Source: JAEYZS01 sp031374125
GTDB lineage: Bacteria; Bdellovibrionota; Bdellovibrionia; Bdellovibrionales; JAEYZS01
Direction of reading: 5' to 3'
DNA: 25,748 nt
Assembly (NCBI GenBank): GCA_031374125.1
Contig: JANMFM010000318.1
Span: 1 to 25,748, forward strand
Position 1 is the first letter of the stretch, and every line of letters starts with the position of its first letter. The position numbers were made by a program, and so were the translations under genes. The notes under the pieces were generated by a model. The model saw nothing but the letters and a program-made list of their open reading frames with translations. It had not been told where the DNA came from and ran no database searches. This document shows, in pieces, positions 21,332 to 25,748 of this stretch.

Positions 21332-21967
21332 TTATTTATGGAGAGGAGCTTCCATGGTTTCTTTTAACCCTGCTTCTATCCATTCTTGGTGCGCGGGTAA
21401 ATCTCTAATTTTTTTCATGTATTTTTGAAGTTCCGGCTCATTTACGGAAACTGCATATGAAATAAATCTATTCACCACTGGCGCATACATCGCATCGGCA
21501 ATGCTGAAGTCTCCAAATAAAAATGGCCCGCCAGATTTTTTGAGGCAATCAATCCAGATTTGTTTTACTCTTTGGATATCTTTCTCTGCTTTATGAGATA
21601 CAAATGTTTTTTGATTGGTTTGGAGGTTGTGAGACATCACTTCTCTCATCACTTGGAAACCAGAATGCATTTCGCTGGAAACAGATCTGGCCAATGCACG
21701 GGTCAGAAGGTCTTTGGGCCACATTTGCTTTTCCGGGAATTTATCATTGAGGTATTCACAGATCGCAAGCGAATCCCAGATCACTTCATCATTTGCAATG
21801 AGGGCAGGAACTTTTGCAGTGGGTGAGTACTTTAAAATTTCAGAAGTTGTATTGGGTTGATCGAGGTAGATAAGAATTTCTTCAAAAGGAATTTTAAAAT
21901 ATTTGGCCACTAACCACGGTCTCAACGACCAACTTGAAAATCTTTTGTTGCCGATAACTAATTTCAT
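21332..21967 (-). CDS. glutathione S-transferase family protein
   Basis: 211 aa. N-terminal thioredoxin-like domain starts MKLVIGNKRFSSWSLRPWLV (Ser11/Ser12 near the usual catalytic position), with YSPTAKVPALIANDEVIWDSLAICEYL carrying the cis-Pro 'VPAL' and 'DS' glutathione-binding motifs. A C-terminal helical domain includes FLFGDFSIADAMYAPVV. It probably conjugates or reduces electrophiles in the cytosol. There is no Shine-Dalgarno sequence before the ATG; instead a perfect 14-bp stem-loop ends 13 nt upstream. The DUF2235 gene follows 24 nt downstream on the same strand with its own ribosome binding site. Confidence 0.93.
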   Translation of the reverse strand: MKLVIGNKRFSSWSLRPWLVAKYFKIPFEEILIYLDQPNTTSEILKYSPTAKVPALIANDEVIWDSLAICEYLNDKFPEKQMWPKDLLTRALARSVSSEMHSGFQVMREVMSHNLQTNQKTFVSHKAEKDIQRVKQIWIDCLKKSGGPFLFGDFSIADAMYAPVVNRFISYAVSVNEPELQKYMKKIRDLPAHQEWIEAGLKETMEAPLHK

Positions 21968-21980
21968 AAGATATTTTTAG

Positions 21981-22018
21981 CGCAGGTCTTCTTGTTAAGC
22001 TAGCCAAGAAGACCTGCG
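21981..22018. promoter_or_regulatory. long perfect hairpin just upstream of the GST gene
   Basis: Stem CGCAGGTCTTCTTG (21981-21994) / CAAGAAGACCTGCG (22005-22018), 14 perfect pairs, 10-nt loop TTAAGCTAGC. Neither flank has a T-run, so it is not a standard terminator. In the GST transcript it would end 13 nt before the start codon and replace the expected ribosome binding site; a structural or regulatory 5'-UTR element is possible. Confidence 0.6.
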
Positions 22019-22081
22019 TTATGTGACTGCTCAGATCACAACGGATCTAAATCCACTATAGATCATGCGCCTTCCATGGAG

Positions 22082-22104
22082 CATAGTTAAATATATTAAC
22101 TATG
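22082..22104. promoter_or_regulatory. inverted repeat, possible operator for the YecM-HAD gene
   Basis: Arms CATAGTTAA (22082-22090) and TTAACTATG (22096-22104) around ATATA, 81 bp before the ATG of the YecM-HAD gene and 114 bp before the GST start on the other side. The size and symmetry suit a dimeric regulator; no regulator gene is next to it. Confidence 0.5.
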
Positions 22105-22185
22105 TTGGTTAATTTTAGTCACTTTGCTTTACTCAAATTTTTTGATAGTAGTTCATGAGTCAAAGATCAGGGAGGGTGTGGGGGC

Positions 22186-23322
22186 ATGGAAAATACATTT
22201 GATATTCAGCAATTTAGATTTGATGGAGAGTTGTTCTTAACTCAATTGATGGCCGAGCTCCACGCGCTGGGCATGTCAGTATCGACTCTAAGAGCGGATC
22301 ATCTTTGTTTCAGAGTCGAATCGCATCAGGAGTATGAGGATCACAAAGTTTTTTTGGCAAGCGCAGGAATTCTTTTAACAGAAGCGAATGTCAATGGCCG
22401 TGCAATTTCAACCTACCGCATGACTGAGCCTTTTCGCGCAGGCAATCAGGTTGTTGAATTGATCGAGCTACCTGCTCCAAAAGCTGGTACTGAATACGCC
22501 AAAGGTTTTGGGCATGCTGAATTTGTGATAAAAGAAAGTTTTGATTTGTTTACCGCAAAATTTCCTCATTTGCATTTCACGAGATCGGGAAATAAAAATA
22601 TTAACCCTGAGCTTTGTTTAAAAACTAGGGTGGGGCAAGCAAAGTTCCATTACCTCTCTCTGGATAGAGTTATCGAAATCGAAAAAGCACAGATCAAGGA
22701 CATAATTTTTGATTTTGATGGAACGCTCATACAATCGAGAGAAAATATTTATGAAATCAATAGGATTGTTTTTTCCGAAGTATTGGAGCGAGAAATTTCT
22801 TTGGTGGAGGCTAAAGAAAAGTTTTATCCGGAATTTACAAAATTATTTGATGCTTTTGGAGTAGAGTGTCCACTTAAGAAAAAAAGAGCCATTTCAACCT
22901 GGGGCAAGGTATCTGAGCGGTATTCATATCATCTTTTTGATGGAGTATATGAGTTTTTAAGAAGACTCAGTCAAAGCAATTACCGAATACATCTTTGGAC
23001 GGCCAGAGACGAAGAATCGGCGCGAACTATTCTCGCTGCTCATAAGATCGATTCATTCTTTACAACCATGAGTTTTGCAACGGATGCTGAGTCCAAGCCT
23101 CATGAAAATAGTTTAAAATTTGACTGGCGATCTTTGGATAAAAACACAATAGTGGTCATTGGTGATAGTCCTTCTGATATTATGGGATCAAAAAATATTG
23201 GTGCGCTGGCTGCCGCAGTTTTGTGGGATCCGCATGTCAATGAGCAGGCGCTTATTTCATCAGGAGCCGAACTGTTTTTTTATAATGTTCCCGAGCTTGA
23301 GACTTGGTTGCGCGAAAGGTAA
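22186..23322 (+). CDS. fusion: YecM-type VOC domain + HAD-superfamily phosphatase
   Basis: 378 aa, two joined domains. Residues 1-165: a YecM/VOC-like metal-binding fold with TLRADHLCFRV (H39), NVNGRAISTYRMTEP, ELIELPAP (E94) and KGFGHAEFVI (H110). Residues 172-378: a HAD hydrolase with motif I IIFDFDGTL (D176, D178), motif II LWTARD (T271), Lys K303, and motif IV VIGDSPSDIMGS (D326, D330). It is probably a small-molecule phosphatase steered by an N-terminal sensor or a second enzyme domain. GGGAGGGTG lies about 9 nt before the ATG. The cysteine-synthase-like gene starts 12 nt after its stop, so the two form an operon. Confidence 0.87.
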   Translation: MENTFDIQQFRFDGELFLTQLMAELHALGMSVSTLRADHLCFRVESHQEYEDHKVFLASAGILLTEANVNGRAISTYRMTEPFRAGNQVVELIELPAPKAGTEYAKGFGHAEFVIKESFDLFTAKFPHLHFTRSGNKNINPELCLKTRVGQAKFHYLSLDRVIEIEKAQIKDIIFDFDGTLIQSRENIYEINRIVFSEVLEREISLVEAKEKFYPEFTKLFDAFGVECPLKKKRAISTWGKVSERYSYHLFDGVYEFLRRLSQSNYRIHLWTARDEESARTILAAHKIDSFFTTMSFATDAESKPHENSLKFDWRSLDKNTIVVIGDSPSDIMGSKNIGALAAAVLWDPHVNEQALISSGAELFFYNVPELETWLRER

Positions 23323-23333
23323 AAAGGTACATA

Positions 23334-24260
23334 TTGATTAACCGAAATGCATTAAGCCTTATTTGCAATACACCGCTATTAACTTTGCAGCGTATATATC
23401 GCGGTCCAGGGACGTTGATGGCAAAAGCTGAGTTCGTGCAGCCAGGCGGTAGCGTGAAGGATCGTGCAGCGAAAAAAATTATAGATTACGCTTACGATCA
23501 AGGTGTATTGCGCCCTGGAAAACCGGTTGTTGAAATGACGAGTGGAAATATGGGAGCTGGTCTCGCTGTTGTCTGTGCAGTCAAAGGAAATCCTTTTGTT
23601 GCAGTCATGTCTTCTGGCAATAGCCCGGAGCGAGTAAAGATGTTGCGGGGACTTGGTGCAGAGGTCATTCTCGTTCCTCAAGTTACGGGTTCTCCTGGGC
23701 AGGTAACCGGTGATGATATTGCTGTTGCGGCAAAAGAGGCAAAGCGTATAGCTACTGATCGAAACGCCTATTACGTCGATCAATTCAACAATCCCGGCAG
23801 TCTTCTGGCTCATATAGAATCAACGGGCCCAGAAATCTGGAACGATACCGAAGGCAATATCACCGCGTTTGTAGCTGCTGTCGGTAGTAGTGGTACCTTC
23901 ACGGGCACTTCGAAATATCTTAAATCGCAAAATTCAAAAGTTCAGTGTTTCGCTGTTGAACCTCAAGGCGCAGCCGTTCTTGCTGGGCGTGCGATATCTA
24001 AGCCCAAACATTTGCTTCAAGGAATTGGTTACGGATCCGTTCCTCCACATTGGGATGCAAGTCTTGCCGATGGCATCATTGAAGTTTCTGATGAAGAAGC
24101 AACTTTGTACCGAAAATTATTAGCCGAAAAAGAAGGGCTATTTGTTGGCTACTCGGCGGCTGCTAATGTTGCGGCAACAGTGAAAATCCTGGAGTCAAAC
24201 TCATTGGGAGATTCGCCAATTATGGTGACGGTTCTTTGTGATACGGGTTTGAAATATTAA
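23334..24260 (+). CDS. cysteine-synthase-like PLP enzyme (CysK/CysM family)
   Basis: 308 aa from a TTG at 23334 preceded by AAAAAGG; a TTG at 23304 in frame lies inside the upstream gene and is less likely. The fold-type II PLP motifs are present: GGSVKDRAA with Schiff-base lysine K42, the phosphate or substrate loop TSGNMGAGLA (69-78; canonical TSGNTG, so Thr is replaced by Met), and GSSGTFTGTSKYL later. It ends LCDTGLKY, a variant of the usual D-S/T-G tail. Reactions in the family include O-acetylserine plus sulfide to cysteine, or cystathionine beta-synthase chemistry. The Met substitution in the substrate loop makes the exact acceptor uncertain. Confidence 0.85.
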   Translation: MINRNALSLICNTPLLTLQRIYRGPGTLMAKAEFVQPGGSVKDRAAKKIIDYAYDQGVLRPGKPVVEMTSGNMGAGLAVVCAVKGNPFVAVMSSGNSPERVKMLRGLGAEVILVPQVTGSPGQVTGDDIAVAAKEAKRIATDRNAYYVDQFNNPGSLLAHIESTGPEIWNDTEGNITAFVAAVGSSGTFTGTSKYLKSQNSKVQCFAVEPQGAAVLAGRAISKPKHLLQGIGYGSVPPHWDASLADGIIEVSDEEATLYRKLLAEKEGLFVGYSAAANVAATVKILESNSLGDSPIMVTVLCDTGLKY

Positions 24261-24484
24261 AAGAAAACGGTGATCGTTATAGTATCCATAAAAACATCGC
24301 TTTAAATTACGAAATGAAATTATGAACAGATATACAATTATTTACTGTTTATTATCCCCATAGTCATACCACATTTGACCCATTCCCAAGTTGAGGATGA
24401 ATATATTGATTTTATAGCTGGCCCTCAGATTGCTTCTTAAATTAATTAAGACAATTAAGTCTAAATTTTTTAAGGAGAGTAATC

Positions 24485-24625
24485 ATGTCAGCACAACAAT
24501 CACATCAAAACAAAGGAAACCAAAAAGACACCAGCAAGAGCGAGCAAAGCAATCGCAATAAACAAAATAAAGAAACCAAGGCACAGAAAACTCCAAGCAA
24601 GCAGACTAAAAGTCGTGAACAATAA
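24485..24625 (+). CDS. 46-aa hydrophilic peptide (probably disordered)
   Basis: 46 aa, with AAGGAGAG 5 nt before the ATG, so translation is well supported. Residues are nearly all Q, K, S, N, T, E with no aromatic, Cys or aliphatic core (starts MSAQQSHQNKGNQK). Similar in style to the 66-aa protein at 2989-3189 though not clearly homologous. Forty nt downstream begins the Holin-X-like gene, implying one transcript. Function unknown; hydrophilin-like stress protein is a guess. Confidence 0.65.
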   Translation: MSAQQSHQNKGNQKDTSKSEQSNRNKQNKETKAQKTPSKQTKSREQ

Positions 24626-24665
24626 TTTGCGTGAGTTTTCGATTAAATTGGAAGGGTAAATAATA

Positions 24666-25148
24666 ATGAATAAATTTTCAGAAGAATCTCAAAAGTCAAA
24701 TGAGCCGCTGCCGCTCAAATCCTATTCGCAAATTTTTTCTGATGTCAGTCGTACCGCAAAAATTTTGGTATTGAACGATATAAAGTTAGTTAATCAAGAT
24801 TTAAAAAGAATCTCTAAAGATGTAAAGCACAACGCAAGGAGTGTTACAGTCTTTGGAGCTATATTTTTGATAAGTTCCATTCCATTAATTATTTTTTCAA
24901 TTATTCTGCTCGGAGAAATACTTGATCACCAATATTGGCTCAGTTCACTGATTTTAGGAATTACACTTTTTGTTATAGGATCGGTCGGTTCGACTTATTT
25001 TTATCATAAACTTAAGCAATTAGACTTTAAATTTAACAAAACAAGGGCTGCGTTAAAAAAAGAAAGTGAAATTATTTATCGTCAATTTAACAAATTTCAA
25101 CAGATTGCTGAAGAAACAATAAAGGAGGGGCAAGGTGCAGCCAAATAA
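24666..25148 (+). CDS. Holin-X / YqjE-like membrane protein (phage holin superfamily III type)
   Basis: 160 aa. A helical N-terminal part (SYSQIFSDVSRTAKILVLND, then IKLVNQDLKRISKDVK), two membrane segments (about 60-84 VFGAIFLISSIPLIIFSIILL and 88-111 ending GSTYFYHKL), and a charged C-terminal coil. The pattern resembles PF07332 (Holin-X) proteins, also seen in the E. coli YqjE group; despite the name these are usually chromosomal envelope or stress proteins, not lysis proteins. It sits after the hydrophilic 46-aa gene and overlaps the next gene by 14 nt. Confidence 0.75.
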   Translation: MNKFSEESQKSNEPLPLKSYSQIFSDVSRTAKILVLNDIKLVNQDLKRISKDVKHNARSVTVFGAIFLISSIPLIIFSIILLGEILDHQYWLSSLILGITLFVIGSVGSTYFYHKLKQLDFKFNKTRAALKKESEIIYRQFNKFQQIAEETIKEGQGAAK

Positions 25149-25380
25149 CATATCCATTGACGATTTAGATAGATCTACGAATGAGAGCCTTATCGATTTT
25201 GAAAATGCCATGATGAATTTGACAGATAAGGTGAGGGAATCAAAATACAAAACACAAGAGTTAACTCACCAAGTATCAAGTGCCGCGCAATTGATCGTGG
25301 GAGCTTTATTAGTCAGTGGAGTTTTAATTACCTTTGTGAAATTAATTAAAAGTATGAAAGCAAGTAATGGCAACACGTAA
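25135..25380 (+). CDS. small YqjD-like membrane-anchored protein
   Basis: 81 aa, GTG start at 25135 with AAAGGAGGGG about 6 nt upstream. A soluble helical N-terminus (DLDRSTNESLIDFENAMMNL) is followed by one C-terminal membrane segment (about residues 49-71, AAQLIVGALLVSGVLITFVKL) and a basic tail. Shape and position after a Holin-X-like gene resemble the yqjD-yqjE pair of enterobacteria, where YqjD-type proteins are inner-membrane tail-anchored and bind ribosomes in stationary phase; that function is not shown here. The 14-nt overlap with the upstream gene implies coupled translation. Confidence 0.68.
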   Translation: MQPNNISIDDLDRSTNESLIDFENAMMNLTDKVRESKYKTQELTHQVSSAAQLIVGALLVSGVLITFVKLIKSMKASNGNT

Positions 25381-25457
25381 GTGCAAACGATTAAAAATTC
25401 ACGCTTACATCCAATCCTTGGTTATATTGCACTACTTGAGATTAAATTACAAAAAAT

Positions 25458-25748
25458 CTACTTAAGGTCTTTTTTTATGTTTAGATCCATCTGAGGGAAT
25501 GGAATTTGGATGTTTTCCTTTTTTAGAGCTTCCCAGATTGCCATATTGATATTGTGTTTCATTATACCGGGTCTTTGAGAAAAGTCTTGAGTCCAAACAC
25601 GAACATAAAATTTAATTGAACTGTCTTCGAAACGGGCTTGCCCCTCGTTTAGTTGAAATTCGTAGGAAGAGTGGCGATTTGTTTCACGCAATTTCCTCGA
25701 TTGAGCTGATTGTGTCAATGTGATTTTGTTCAGTCAATTTACGAAGTA
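25458..25748 (-). pseudogene. 3' end of an MscS-type mechanosensitive channel gene, apparently broken
   Basis: The C-terminal 80 or so codons read QARFEDSSIKFYVRVW and then MKHNINMAIWEALKKENIQI and PFPQMDL, the C-terminal domain of MscS-family channels (ending in the IPFPQ-D-L motif). That frame has a TGA at 25734-25736, and the sequence before it does not look like MscS. A second frame, open from the window edge to a TGA at 25684-25686, reads TEQNHIDTISSIEEIA and then would continue NKSPLFL, which resembles the helix that normally precedes the C-terminal domain. A nonsense change plus a frameshift would explain both. It runs off the right edge, so the state of the rest is unknown; sequence errors are an alternative. 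Confidence 0.5.

Noticed and set aside
24666..25148. Prophage lysis holin
   Set aside because: The protein looks like the chromosomal Holin-X/YqjE type, with no endolysin or other phage gene nearby.

Overview
The window is a chromosome-like stretch of an AT-rich Gram-negative bacterium. Small, single-function housekeeping and stress genes are packed on both strands, mostly with clear purine-rich ribosome binding sites. The mix (YheU, YaiI/DUF188, YchJ-type SEC-C, ATL repair protein, PhnA, OYE reductase, DoxX, GDPD, Holin-X-like membrane proteins) would fit a Bdellovibrionota or related deltaproteobacterial-type genome. That assignment is an inference from gene content; no rRNA, tRNA or marker gene is present to settle it. 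No CRISPR array or insertion sequence was seen.

Layout. 1-3,300: 5' end of an EamA/DMT exporter (runs off the left edge), a single-domain response regulator, a Gre-factor-like protein, a three-gene minus-strand run (CHI-like periplasmic protein, lipoprotein, YheU), and a small hydrophilic protein ending in a textbook terminator. 3,300-8,050: GDPD, an acidic small protein, DUF188, a small coiled-coil protein, a SEC-C protein with a His-rich linker, an ATL DNA-repair protein, and a YkpA/YbiT-type ABC-F ATPase whose second Walker B has lost its catalytic Glu. 8,050-10,500: a 336-bp gene-free stretch, an XRE regulator abutting tail-to-tail a Cas4-like PD-(D/E)XK/Fe-S nuclease, and a rhomboid protease. 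10,500-14,050: an ABC-2 exporter pair (its ATPase is frameshifted in a T-run), then small membrane proteins including DUF3817 and DoxX. 14,050-17,310: redox and detoxification genes (OYE, AHSA1/SRPBCC, PhnA, zinc alcohol dehydrogenase).

17,390-21,310 is the most accessory-looking part: an orphan terminase-small-subunit-like HTH protein, an ankyrin protein, a complete AbiEi/AbiEii type IV toxin-antitoxin-like operon, and a DUF2235 alpha/beta-hydrolase with C-terminal membrane segments. The AbiE operon is preceded by two long perfect palindromes with the same 16-bp core; the second contains the ribosome binding site of the antitoxin gene. 21,330-25,748: a GST behind a long perfect hairpin, a YecM-HAD fusion coupled to a cysteine-synthase-like enzyme, a three-gene operon of a hydrophilic peptide and two YqjE/YqjD-style membrane proteins, and the apparently broken 3' end of an MscS-type channel gene.

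The strongest leads are the AbiE double operator, the YecM-HAD fusion, the degenerate ABC-F site, the stand-alone Cas4-like nuclease, and the unexplained hairpin and palindrome at 21,980-22,105. All function calls come from reading translations by eye; no database search was run.
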